64,000 bases of DNA from Alopecurus myosuroides (taxonomy: Eukaryota > Streptophyta > Magnoliopsida > Poales > Poaceae). The stretch spans positions 270,581,265 to 270,645,264 of the forward strand of contig CM054062.1 in NCBI GenBank assembly GCA_028641055.1, given 5' to 3'. Below the pieces are notes generated by a model. It had not been told where the DNA came from. It made no database searches and was given only the letters and a program-made list of their open reading frames with translations. A program made the translations under genes and the position numbers. Positions 35,422-47,114 of the stretch are shown one piece after another; the stretch's first letter is position 1; every line of letters starts with the position of its first letter.

Positions 35422-35560
35422 GTCTACTCTGCATCAGCGCCATCAAACAAGGCGCTCAAGGAGGGTTCCTCAGGTTGTGGCGTCGTACCCTCATCTGGCG
35501 AGGCGCCTCACAATCATCGGCCAAGGCAGGCGTTTCGTTCATCTCAGCAATGATGGAGAC
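35422..35560 (+). pseudogene. BAHD acyltransferase exon 1 fragment, broken by Gypsy insertion
   Basis: This stretch aligns with 50368-50508 of the intact BAHD gene at roughly 80% identity by eye. The translated match reads VYSASAPSNKALKEG against [16 protein letters not shown] two-base loss in the middle (GGAGGGTTCCTCAGG against GGAGGGGCTCCTCAAGG) then shifts the frame before CCTCATCTGGCGAGGCGCCT. The left edge coincides with the end of the Gypsy LTR. The right edge fades near 35560 into unrelated TE-like sequence. With the promoter copy at 19.7-22.3 kb it is best explained as the remains of one duplicated gene. Confidence 0.88.
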
Positions 35561-35570
35561 CATCATAAAT

Positions 35571-35975
35571 GTTATAAATTATAGCAAGAAAATAGCGATG
35601 AACAGAAGAGATCGACACATAGAGACACGGGATTTTTAACGTGGAAAACCCTTCCAATGAGGAAGATAAAAAAACCATGGATGCTCGAAGCCTCTTCATA
35701 GTTGATAGCATCACCTGCGAGGTATCAGCCTTGCCCCTCATCATTCTTTGAGAATAATAATGACCCATTCTGGTAGTGCGAAAATCTGTTGCACTCTATT
35801 CACTGCCAAGCTCTAGTAATAGAAAATCAAATCAACTATTGAACGGACAGCGATGTCGCCGGGGGGGGGGGGGCGATTAAAAATAATTCCGGTTAAGTCT
35901 TGCTAAATGCGGAAATAAAGTAGGTCTTTAAATTAACAAGCACACAACCTAAATATTCTAGGCTCAACTATGTGC
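35571..35975 (-). mobile_element. Unclassified TE-like sequence, part left of the nested Gypsy
   Basis: The stretch contains GGGATTTTTAACGTGGAAAACCC-like text that I associate with repeated DNA in Triticeae, and a run of 12 G at about 35861. No coding region. It continues at 42659 after the Gypsy element, as the shared ACCAA target sequence shows. The class (LTR element or DNA transposon) is not resolved. Confidence 0.45.
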
Positions 35976-35980
35976 ACCAA

Positions 35981-37469
35981 TGATGTCTACACACGCTTCT
36001 ATTCTTGTAGACAGCGTTGGGCCTCCAAGTGCAGAGGTTTGTAGAACAACAACAAGTTTCCCTTAATGGATCACCCAAGGTTTATCGAACTCAGGGAGGT
36101 AGAGGTCAAAGATATCCCTCTCAAGCAACCCTGCAATCAAGATACAAGAAGTCTCTTGTGTCCCCAACGCACCCAATATACTTGTCAGGTATATAGGTGC
36201 ACTAGTTCGGCGAACAGAGAGTAAAATGCAAGTAATATGGATGATAATAATTGATAATAGCAATCTGAAAAAATGGCAGCAAGCAAACATGTAGCAGAAC
36301 AGGCGGAAAATGGTGTTTCAATGCTTGGAAATAAGACCTAGTGCTCCTACTTTCACTAGAGGACACTCTCAACAATGATCACATAAATGAATAACTAGAT
36401 ATCTTCTCTCACTATGGTACTCTTAACCACTCTCCGGTCGAACAACAACAACAATCCATGCGTAGGGCTTTAACAGCACTCCTCAAAGTAAGCACTTTCC
36501 CAACCAAGTAACCCCCATGCTATCACCATGGGACCTAGATGATTCCAGGGAAACACCACAATTTCATAGGGTTATCCAACACAAAATATAAATATAATGC
36601 TAAACCATACGGTGCACACACTGTCACCTTTACACCGTGATCAAAGCGTTTAAGGAGATCTCATAACAAATAATGAACACTAGGAGACACACATGATGTG
36701 CACATTGTCACATTCACACCGTGATCAAAGTGACTCCAAAGTTCAAATTAATAAATCACTTGGGTGGAAAAAGATGAAGAGTAACATCTACGAATTCAGA
36801 TAGATTACAAAGCTCATGATCACATATAGATCACACCACGGGAGAGAGAGATGAACCACATAGCTACCGGTAGAGCCCTCAGCCTCGGGGGAGAACTACT
36901 CCCTCCTCATCATCGGAGACAGCAACGGCGATGGAGATGGCGGTGGAGTCGATGGTGATGGCTTCCGGGGAAACTTCCCCATCCCGGCAGGGTGCCAGAA
37001 CAGAGATCTGTCCCCCGAAACTTGTCGGCGGCGGCGGAGCTACAGATGTATTTTGTGGAAAAGGTTGATGTATTTATGGTTTACGCCTCGGGGAGTATAT
37101 ATGGGCGAAAGGGCGATGCCGGGAGGTGGCCAGGGGGCCCACACCCCTAGGTGGCACGGCTAGGGGGACCCGCGCCACCCCATGGTGTGGCCACCCTGTG
37201 GCCCCCCTCCGGGGCTCTTCGGGACTTCTGGATGCTTCCGGGACTTCTAAGACTTCTGGCTTTCGAATCGTCCAATTCTGAGAATAGTTCCAGAACAAAT
37301 TTTCTGAAACTAAAAACAACAGAAAACAGGAACGGGCTCTGTGGCATCTTGTCAATAGGTTAGTCCCGAGAAATCGATAAAAATGACATAAGTGTAAGGA
37401 AAACATGTGGGAAACAACATGAAAACAACATGGAACATCACAAATTAAGGATACGTTTATGACGTATCA
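35981..37469 (-). repeat. 3' LTR of the minus-strand Gypsy element
   Basis: On the minus strand it starts TGATACGTCATAAACGTATC (ending at plus 37469) and ends GTAGACATCA at 35981. It is 1489 bp. The polypurine tract GCTTGGGGATGCT lies just beyond 37469. Confidence 0.9.
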
Positions 37470-40305
37470 AGCATCCCCAAGCTTAGTTCCTACTTGTCCT
37501 CGAGTAGGTAAACAATAAAACACAATAATTTCCAAGGTGACATGCTACTAACATAAACTTGATCATAAAAATGTAAAAGCATATGTAAGCTGAGATCATA
37601 GAACTTTAACACAAACATGATAAATAGAACTTTAATAATAAAGCATAGCAATCACTTTTCATCATGAAGAGTATCTCAAATAAAGGATCACGAACAATAA
37701 TGCAAAGAAAGATAAACGTTTGTTTCAGGTATAGAGAAAGCATGGCAAAGTGAGATTTCGCTAGTCCTTAAGAGTGGGGCAAAACATAAATGCCAGGACA
37801 CCTTCAAAGTTCATGAGGAAGAATAGATCAAATAATTTAAGAACAAATAATATCACATCATGAAGTAATTATTGATGTTTATGGGACAATGCACATAGAA
37901 CTAAGAATGGCAAAAATTCTCTCTCAACTATGCATAAAGTTAGAAGATGGAGACTCAATATAAAAGTAAAAGAAAGGCCCTTCGCGGAGGGAAGCAGGGA
38001 TCACTCATGTGCTAGAGCTTTTTATTTTATTAAACAGAGGTATTGAAAGTTTGACACTCCTCCCATCCATCTTTCACAAACCATGGCTAACCGAATCCTT
38101 GGATGCTTGCCAACAATCGCATACCGTGGAGGAGTGTCTATATTTTGGGAGATGTATGGTAATGTCAATGACTGCTAAACAGAAAATACAGTACGTCACA
38201 AGCCAACTGGATTCACAAGAGCGGCTCCCATGTGAAGGACGCATCTGGGTAGAAGTTCATCCCTATTTCTCTTTTGTTTACACAATTATGCTTTGACTGA
38301 TAAATCAGGGGAAAAAATATTGAAGAGATTTTGTGTGTATTAATTTGGGGCTGGGCACCCCGCTGCCAGCTCTTCTATCATTTGGATAAGCGGATGAAGG
38401 CACTATTCCAGGGTGTGAAATCCAATCAACAAGTGAGATAAAGATTCTCTATTTACGTCCTCATGAGCAAAAATAGGAACATAAACCAGGAGTAATTTTG
38501 AAGGTTTTAAAGGTAAAACATGAGCAATTTACTTGGACTAGTAGTTAAATACCACATGTAGGTAGGTATTGTGTACACAATGGGAAAACTTGGTTTTAGG
38601 GAGTTGGATGCACGAGTAGATCTCATACTCAGTACATGTGGATGCTAGCAAAAGACTGGGAGCGACAAATCAAGAGAGCATAAGATCCATAATCATGCAT
38701 AGCGACATAAACATCATTAATTAAAGTATAAGAGGTATCACAAGTTCAAAAACTAAATGATCATAGAGGCTATTAGTGACTGATTCATAGTCGTAAACAT
38801 GGTGTGAGCATGCGCCAAGTCAACCAAACAAAACATTCAAAAGAGAATACCATAAATTTATGCTTCAACATGACAAGAACAACTCATGAATCTTTCAATG
38901 GCACATTAAACACTCTCAGATATTTGAGGCTAATAATGCTAGTCAATAACCACAAGGCTTTAAAACTAAAATAACATCTAGCATGATATGAAAAAGTTCT
39001 AGCCACAGTCTATACAAGCTTCTACTTGCACCATTAAAAATTCTACTTCAAGCAGCAGTTTCTTTTCCCAACAAGCACCATACAAGATATGTTAAAAAAA
39101 ATACTCTACATGATACAGCAAGAAAACATGAGAGTACTCACATAACACTACTAAAACTAACAGCTCTGAATAAGAGATGCATGAAAACAAAGGCTAAACG
39201 CAGTACTAGAAAAAGTGAACACTCACAGAACAATAAGAATGAAAACTAGAGTGTTCTAAGCAATGAAAACGGAGCGTGTCTCTCTCCCACACAAGTATGA
39301 TAAGATCCAACCATTTATTACATCAAATAAAACCAAACAAACTGAAAACAAAAATAAAAGACGCTCCCAGTAAAGCACATAAGATGTGACCGAATAAAAA
39401 TATAGTTTCACTAGAAGTGACCTGATAATTTGTCGATGAAGAAGGGGATGCCTTGGGAATCCCCAAGCTTAGACGCTTGAGTCTTCTTGGAATTTTCTGG
39501 ATGTACCACCGGGGCATCCCCAAGCTTAGTCTCTTCACTCTTATGGATCACGTCATATCATCCTCTTCTCTTGACCCTTGAAAACTTCCTTCACACCAAA
39601 CTTCTCACAATCTTCATTAGCAACATTAGTGCGATCGAAATAATAAATTCACATGGTTCAGTTTCAAAACAATCCTAACACTCATAAACACATTAGCTAC
39701 TGTCATCAATTCTTTTAAAACTCTTTTTCTCAAAAGAACACCAAAAGAAAGAGATTAAGATGCAAATGCAATTATGGGCAAAAATCTGTCAAAACAGGAC
39801 AGCAGGTAAAGATGATTTTCTTAGAAAATATTCTGTTGCTCAAATCAAAAAGTGGTCAACTAAGAAAAGTTGCGTATATAACCCAGGATTACGCGCACAA
39901 AAATTCAGGTAATTTCGAATTTTCTGTGATTTTATACGGAATAAACAGTGGACAACAGAAATCTGTTTCATGCGCAGAAATCCGAAATATAGCTTCAACT
40001 TTCCACTAGAGGCCTTACTTGGCTCAAAAAAAACATCAAAGAAAAGATACATCGGGGTTTCTAAGGAAATAGAAAACACCCAGGTGCAAATCACACAAAA
40101 GAAAACGAAGGAAAACGGGTTGAAAACAGAGAAATAAAACGGATTGTCTCACAGTAGCGCTTTTCTTTAACGCCTTTCAACTAGGCATAGTGATTTTTTA
40201 AAAGATGCTCACATAAGAATAAGAGTTGAAGCACAATAAGAGAGCATCAAGAAGCAAATATAAAACACATTTAAGTCTAACCCACTTCCTATGAAAAATA
40301 ATCTT
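37470..40305 (-). other. Noncoding internal region of the minus-strand Gypsy element
   Basis: No polymerase, integrase or protease motif is found on either strand. The part next to the LTR matches the equivalent part of the plus-strand Gypsy element in inverse orientation. A number of short frames occur, none with support. Confidence 0.7.
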
Positions 40306-40923
40306 CTAGAAAAACAAGTCAACGAAGCACAAAGTGACTAGCATAGGAAGACAAAATAAGTGCAACTTCAGAAATTGCAACATAAAGAGGAGAAACTTAA
40401 TATTTTTGAGATGCATAAAACCATGCTTCCCTCTCTCATAATAACTTTCAGTAGCATCACGAATAAAATTAGCAATATAACTATCACATAAAACATTCTT
40501 ATCATGAGCCACACACATAAAAGAATTAATACTCTCCACATAAGCATAGTTATTCTTATTAATAGTAGTGGGAGCCAATTCAACAAAATAGCTATCGTTA
40601 TTATTCTCATCACCATAATCATTAAATATAGGAGACATATTGTAATCATAATTAATTTTTTCCTCAATAGTAGGTGGACTGAAAATACCATATTCATCAT
40701 TGTAAACAGGTGGAACTAGAATACCACAATCATTATAATCATCATATATTGGAGGCAAATTATCATCAAAGAAAATTTCCTCCTCAAAACTTGGGGAACT
40801 AAAAATATCATATTCATCAAAACTAGCTTCCCCAAGCTTAGACTTTTCCATAGCATTAGCAATAATTTTGTTTAAAGAGATCATACTAATAACATTGCCA
40901 CTAGCATGCAAATAAAGTTCCAT
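40306..40923 (-). CDS. Gypsy-internal ORF of unknown function, acidic Tyr/Asp-rich repeats
   Basis: This 205-codon frame is the only open one in the minus-strand Gypsy element and starts about 230 bp after the PBS. It has four or so imperfect repeats of the type EYDIFSSPSFEEEIFFDDNL, PPIYDDYNDCGILVPP and EYGIFSPPTIEEKINYD, rich in Tyr, Asp, Glu and Pro. An NxNxYAYVESINSF segment and a hydrophobic C-terminus follow. I recognise no gag, zinc knuckle or enzyme. Comparable frames recur in Triticeae non-autonomous Gypsy elements, as I recall. The hydrophobic tail may be readthrough into decayed sequence. Confidence 0.55.
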   Translation of the reverse strand: MELYLHASGNVISMISLNKIIANAMEKSKLGEASFDEYDIFSSPSFEEEIFFDDNLPPIYDDYNDCGILVPPVYNDEYGIFSPPTIEEKINYDYNMSPIFNDYGDENNNDSYFVELAPTTINKNNYAYVESINSFMCVAHDKNVLCDSYIANFIRDATESYYERGKHGFMHLKNIKFLLFMLQFLKLHLFCLPMLVTLCFVDLFF

Positions 40924-41155
40924 AGGTTTTTAAATTTTCTCTTCAAACACTTCATGTCCTAACTCAAGATAAAGATTATAAAGCTCTCTCATATTTTTGT
41001 TGTTTTCCATTAAGTCTAACTAGTAAATATAAAAACAAGGAATAAGTAAAATAAGCCTAACTAGTGAAATCAAGAAACAAAAAGATATAATTGCAAAATC
41101 TAAAGGAAATAACTTCGAGCACTCACACCCGAGGATGTGAGAGCCTTTTACCTTA

Positions 41156-41175
41156 CCTCCCCAACAACGGCGCCA
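41156..41175 (-). other. Primer binding site of the minus-strand Gypsy element
   Basis: The minus strand reads TGGCGCCGTTGTTGGGGAGG, ten bases after the end of the 5' LTR at 41186. It is the counterpart of the mutated site at 30258 and fixes the orientation of the element. Confidence 0.82.
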
Positions 41176-41185
41176 GAAAAGAGCT

Positions 41186-42653
41186 TGATTTCTACGCACG
41201 CTTCTATTCTCGTAGACAGTGTTGGTCCTCCAAATGCAGAGGTTTGTAGAACAACAGCAAGTTTCCCTTAAGTTGATCACCCAAGGTTTATCGAACTCAG
41301 AGAGGTAGAGGTCAAAGATATCCCTCTCAAGCAACCCTGCAATCAAGATACAAGAAGTCTCTTATGTCCCCAACACACCCAATATACTTGTCAGGTATAT
41401 GGGTGCACTAGTTCAGCGAAGAGAGAGAGAGTAAAATGCAAGTAATATGGATGATAATAAGTGACAATAGCAATCTAAAAAAAATGGCAGCAAGCAAACA
41501 TGTAGCAGAACAGGAGGAAAACGGTGTTTCAATGAGGCCTTGGGCTCCTACTTTCACTACAGGACACTCTCAACAATGATCACATAAATGAATAACTAGA
41601 TATCTTCTCTCACTATGCTACTCTTAACCACTCTCCGGTCGAATAACAACATCAATCCATGCGTAGGGCTTTAACAACACTCCTCGGAGTAAGCACTTTC
41701 CCAACCAAGTAACCCCCATGCTATCACCATGGGATCCAGATGGTTCCACGCAAATACCACAATTTCATAGGGTTTTCCAACACAAAATATAAATATAATG
41801 CTAAACCACACGGTGCACACACTGTCACCTTTACACCGTGATCAAAGCGTTTACAGAGATCTCATAACAAATAACAAACACTAGGAGACACACACGATGT
41901 GCACACTGTAACCTTCACACCGTGATCAAAGTGACTCCAAAGTTCAAATTAATAAAGCACTTGAGTGAAAAAACATGAAGAGTAACATCTACGAATTCAG
42001 ATAGATTACAAAGCTCATGATCACATATAGATCACACCATGGGAGAGAGAGATGAACCACATAGCTACCGGTAGATCCCTCGGCCTTGAGAGAGAACTAA
42101 TCCCTCCTCATCATCGGAGACAACAACGGCGATGGAGATGGCGGTGGAGTCGATGGAGATGGCTTTCGGGGTCACTTCCCCATCCCGGCAGGGTGCCAGA
42201 ACAGAGATCTGTCCCCCGAAACTTGTCGGCAGCGGCGGCGGAGCTACGGATGTATTTTGTGGAAAAGGTCGATGTATTTAGGGTTTACGCCTCGGGGAGT
42301 ATATATGGGAGAAAGGGCGATGTCGGGAGGTGGCCAAGGGGCCCACACCCCTAGGTGGCGCGGCCAGGGGGACCCACGCCACCCCATGGTGTGGCCACCC
42401 TATGGCCCCCTCCGTTGGTCTTCAGGACTTTTGGATGCTTCCGGGACTTCTAAGACTTCTGTCTTTCGAATCGTCCAATCCCGAGAATATTTCTAGAACA
42501 ACTTTTCTGAAACTAAAAACAGCAGAAAACAAGAACTGGCTCTGTGGCATCTGGTCAATAGGTTAGTCCCGGGAAACCGTTAAAAATGACATAAGTGTAA
42601 GGAAAACATGTGGGAAACAACATGGAACATCAGAAAACGTTTATGACGTATCA
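41186..42653 (-). repeat. 5' LTR of the minus-strand Gypsy element (1468 bp)
   Basis: On the minus strand it starts TGATACGTCATAAACG at 42653 and ends GTAGAAATCA at 41186. It matches 35981-37469 with many substitutions and short gaps. Confidence 0.9.
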
Positions 42654-42658
42654 ACCAA

Positions 42659-43395
42659 CAACTTATGTTAATCAAGACAAGTAACAAGGTGATAGCAAGA
42701 TATATGCCTTCAAGCACGAAGGCTATCACAATGTAAAATGCATAAGTAACTAGCTCGGGTGTAGAAATAACCGAGACACACGGAGACGATGATGTATTCC
42801 CGAGTTCCTCCTTTTGAAGGGAGTATGTCTCATTAGAGGGGTGTGATATCGCCACAAGAGGACCACTCAACGCCACAAAGGCCTCTTCCTATTCTCCGAT
42901 GAACCTCGCCACAAAGGCCTAGTTCATCTTCCACTATTGGCAACCTTCGACCGAGGTACGCATCCACAACTTAATTGGAGGCTGTCGATGTCACCACAAT
43001 CTTGGGGCACGCATCCAAAGGCTCCCAAGAACACCACAAGTCTTCTAGGGTCCAAGACCCAAGAGTAACAAGTCCACAAAATTTCACTTCCACGAATGCT
43101 CGTGGAGAGAGCAAACCGATGCAGCTAATGCAATGGCAAGAGCACAAGAGCTCAAATCCTTCACTCTCAAATTTCAACAAAGAAACAAATGCTTATGGGG
43201 GAATAAGAGAGGAACAACAAAGGAGGAGAAACACAAATAACTCCAAGATCAAGATCTACTAGGTTTCCCTCACTAAGAAGGAAGATGGATTGGTGGAAAT
43301 GTAGATCTAGATCTCCTCTCACTTTTCCCTCAAAGATATGCAAGAATCATGAGAGGGACTGAGAGGGGGAAAGCTTTTCCAAGGTTAACAATGGT

Positions 43396-43441
<46 letters not shown>

Positions 43442-45122
43442 TGCAGGAAAAACTTAGATATTTGGGGAAGAAGGGTGCCCTTTATAGGTCCCCACGAAAT
43501 GAAGTTGTTATGCAGTTTTTTGCCGAATCCGGGTCCCGGAACGGATTCGAAATGAATCTGGATGCTAAAAGAGATTTTCATGTTTATTCCAAAATGGATC
43601 CGGAATGAATCCGGGACTTGGAATTGACCCATAATGAATCAATATGCTAACAGAGGTTTTCACGTTCATTCCGGAATGGATCCGACCAGCTCGAAAGGGA
43701 CTGAACACCGATACGAGAAATGTCATAACTTTTGCATACCGACTCCATTTTTGATGTTCTTGTGCTCGTTGAAATCACAACGATGATATCTAAAGGAATA
43801 TACAGAGAACCATCATTGTAAAACAATGGAAGATAAACCAAATGGGGAAAGGTTTAACCTCTCTAAAAGGAACAACCGGTAAAACCTCCATCACTAAAAA
43901 CGCACATAACTTTTGCAAATGAACTCTGAATGCGGTGAATCCAACTGGGTTGGGAATATAACAACAAGGAATATACAAAAAACAAAGAATGGAGAAGTTA
44001 CCACACATGGAAGGTGTGGGAACATTCTCAAATCTGAACATGGTATTTTCACCACAAAAAACGTAACAAGTTTTTCTTACCAAAACCGTTTTCGATAAAC
44101 CTTGGCTTGTCATGAAGATCACGACAAGCACCAAAATGCCACAAAGAAAAAAACCAAATAAGAAGCAAGAAAGACGATATGCGAAGTATGCAAAGGTTTG
44201 AGCTCTCCACAAAGATGCGATCAAGTTACTCACTTGAGAGTCCCTCTTGATAGTACGACTATCAATCCTACAACCCGGTCTCCGAAAGACATGAGACCGG
44301 TAAAATAGAAGACCTATAAAGATCATACCTTTTCCTTGAGCATTACACTTGAGCTAGATGATGACGATCTTGACTCTTTCAAGTTGGATCCTCTTTCTTG
44401 ATCGTGCTTGCTAGCACATGCTCCTCTTGATGAAGACTTGCAAGTTGCTCCTCCATACACCATTATGGGAGAGACTAGCTCCCCCATACACCGTTATGGG
44501 AGAGACCTTTTTAGACAAAAGTTCACAAGGACACAATCTCCAAATGGGTGGCAAGCACCAAGCATAGGATTTCTTCTAGATGCTTCACTTGAGCTTCCAC
44601 GTCAAACTTGATGACGAACACCATTTGACGACAAAGACCATGGGCTATACGAAATATTTCTTTTGATGAATGCCCATGCAAAGATACCTAACCACACATA
44701 GAGATGCCACATACACATATCATTTGTTAGTTCATAAAGATATATGGTCAATTGCTTACCATACCACGAGATACATAATCCCACTTGGTACATCTTGTAG
44801 CTTTTTGTGTTGATCACTTGCTCGATCAAATTTGTATCCTTTCTTCAATCTTCATTTGATGATGTCTTGAAAATAACCATGAAAGATCACCTAGTCCTTT
44901 CCTTCAAGACATACTTACAATATGCACAACTCTATACACTTCCATTCTTCATTTACATTCTTGAATGTAACAATGGTCATCATGAAAGCTTCTAGAGTCC
45001 AACACATGAACTCCAATATTTCCTATGGACAGGATCTATAAGAATATCTCAATGCAAACATTAGTTCACAAGAATTGCCATTAATTACCAAAATTACATA
45101 TGGGGCACCATGCGCTTTCAAC
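42659..45122 (-). mobile_element. Unclassified TE-like sequence, part right of the nested Gypsy
   Basis: This is the continuation of the sequence interrupted at 35976. It has no convincing gene. On the minus strand its right edge would begin TGAAAGCGCATGGTGCCCC, which resembles LTR-like ends common in grasses (TGAAAG...TTTGGTAATTAATG). That suggests an LTR element or long LTR in minus orientation ending at 45122. It contains a GA microsatellite and two diverged repeats of an ATTCCGGAATGGATCCG-type motif (43500-43700). Confidence 0.45.
43398..43437. repeat. (GA)n microsatellite, about 20 units
   Basis: An uninterrupted GA dinucleotide run. Its length is likely polymorphic and could serve as a marker. 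Confidence 0.95.
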
Positions 45123-45590
45123 TATCTAATCGAGCATCAATCCTAGGAATTTGCTCCTCATGGAGATAGATCAGAAAGCTTGGCACCGGATTCCGAAGTA
45201 CGAGTACCGAAGAAAGAAAAAGCTTTCGAGAAAATCCGAGCATCGACTCCAAGGTTTGGTAAAGGGAATAAGCGTAGATACTCAGTGGACGGAAACACAC
45301 ATCCATTTGCTCGATTTAACGAAAAAGCACATAAGTCACGCTCGCCCGTTAGAAGTTATTTTAGGAGGAAGTCAGTTACAAACGTCGGGATTTATAACTT
45401 ACGACTTATTCCAAACCGGCAGCTTACATGAGGTACATAAAAGGGTAAACCCTAGATAAGGTAGAATTTGTATCCAAACTGGTAACAACTCATACAGTAC
45501 CGCGAGGGGCTGCCGCCCCCGCACCCTACGCTTCGGCCGGGTCTCGCTCCGCTCCGTCTGAAGTTTCCTTTATCTTTATGTTCGTAAGAA
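45123..45590. other. Candidate mitochondrial-derived insertion (NUMT)
   Basis: The sequence changes character at 45123, just after the TE-like end CTTTCA. The end of this block (GAGGGGCTGCCGCCCCCGCA, CTTCGGCCGGGTCTCGCTCC) resembles plant mitochondrial intergenic DNA as I remember it. Both overlapping frames, 45151-45459 and 45180-45431, stay open for 84-102 codons, but I cannot match either to a known organellar gene. This rests on sequence texture and memory, so confidence is low. It could also be ordinary intergenic DNA. Confidence 0.35.
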
Positions 45591-47111
45591 TTTAGATCAC
45601 AATAAAATAACAGCTGAAATGTTCAGAGTGTGAAAAATCATTAATGAAGTCCATGGAGATAGCTAACCACGCAGTCTGGTGCAGAGAGAGGTGTCAATAA
45701 TCTAGGATAACATGATCTGTCAAGTTTAGCATGTTAACATGCCTACCGTGCAGTGCTAAACAAACATATGTACAAATATAGGAATGCCTTGCGAAGACAG
45801 ATTTTCTTCATGCGATGCAATGTAACAAGAATTTTCTGAGTGACCACCCATGATACTTGCATGTTGTAGTATCCTTGGACCAGGCTAGAACCGCCATAAT
45901 CTGATATTGCTCCCCGTCCATCATGTTTCCTCACTGGATTCAGTGATATTGAGTAAGCTAACAGATCGGGGGGTTGACACCGAGCGTGAACTGAGGGTTG
46001 GCATCACGACTCCTTCACAAGCTCGAGCTCAGAGAATACGCCTCGCCGCTTGCTTCTAGAAACTATGAGACTATGGCGGAGTGGCGGCGGTTGGAGTTGT
46101 CACCATGAGTGCGGGTGGAGCGGTTGCCGTGAGCCATGGAAGGTGGAGAAGGGCGTCTGAGATGGTCAGTGACAACATGTGTGGAAGGGATAGTAAGAGG
46201 GGTTGAGGGGGTGCCGTGGGTGGAAGGGAGAGCAAAATTACTGTTTTCTAGGTGCATGCAGCTAGACTAACGACAATGGCGACTGGGAAGTGTTGGCATG
46301 CCGGATGAGGCAAAAATTCGGCTTGATAAACTAAGCGTGTATCGGAGTAGACTAGGCAATCAACGTGGCATGCGTTTGTACAGACGAGCGGCTAGGCCGA
46401 CAACCAAGAGGCGCTTTTTGCCTCACAGGAGTATTGAAGGCACACACTAATTCGGGAAAGACGAGAGCCATAGTCGCAAGCAGAGAACAACATTACTACT
46501 ATCGGTACGGGTCCACACGGTCACGGGACAATGAAAGGGTGCCACGTTAGCACAATGCTTGTAAGTTTATAGTTGATCTCTCATGTAAGATTTTAGCATA
46601 TCCCTAGGATCTTGGTCCATGAATGGTTCAAAGGTAATCCAAACGCCCTGATTGGTTGATTGCGAGGCTGGTTTGAGAAAAGGAGAGAAAAGTGTGGAAC
46701 GATACAGAAAAAAACTAAACACAAATAACCGAAAGATATGTAATATATCTTCAACTTAAATATTGCACACCAGGTACATGTTGCTAGTGATGATGTGCAT
46801 GTTTGCCGGCACACAATTTCATTTGCATGGTATAGTTCCACCTAGTAGTGCCCAAGAGAAGATCTTGGATTTCGCGGAGAGTTTTTCAGCATGCATTAGA
46901 CGGCGGTATACTTGAAGAGGGTGGCATTGTGGCGGCATTAATTAACACAGTGAATATCCGTTTAGATGATATGGATGTAAATGGACGGGATCGAATTTTT
47001 TGCCGTGACCATACCATCAAACATAATTTTTCATCGGATTCGGATCAAAACAGTCAGATCGTGTATTCAGAACGAAAACTGGACAGATTCTGGACGGAAA
47101 CAAAATTAACC
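45591..47111. other. Intergenic DNA, no gene recognised
   Basis: About 1.5 kb with only short unsupported frames (the longest is 88 codons at 46848-47114). GC content varies from block to block. No transposon ends or RNA genes were found by eye. Confidence 0.5.
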
Positions 47112-47114
47112 TAA

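Larger units (their letters stand above)
35981..42653 (-). mobile_element. Complete non-autonomous Gypsy element, minus strand, TSD ACCAA
   Basis: The element has LTRs at 35981-37469 and 41186-42653, a PBS beside the right LTR and a polypurine tract beside the left one, so it reads right to left. ACCAA at 35976-35980 and at 42654-42658 is an exact 5-bp target duplication. The LTRs differ at many positions, including small deletions (for example near 36328/41533), so it is much older than the element at 1-15569. The inside encodes only one recognisable ORF (40306-40923) and no pol. It resembles the plus-strand neighbour at 28912-35421 in its LTR start and in the internal region next to the 3' LTR. 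Confidence 0.93.
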
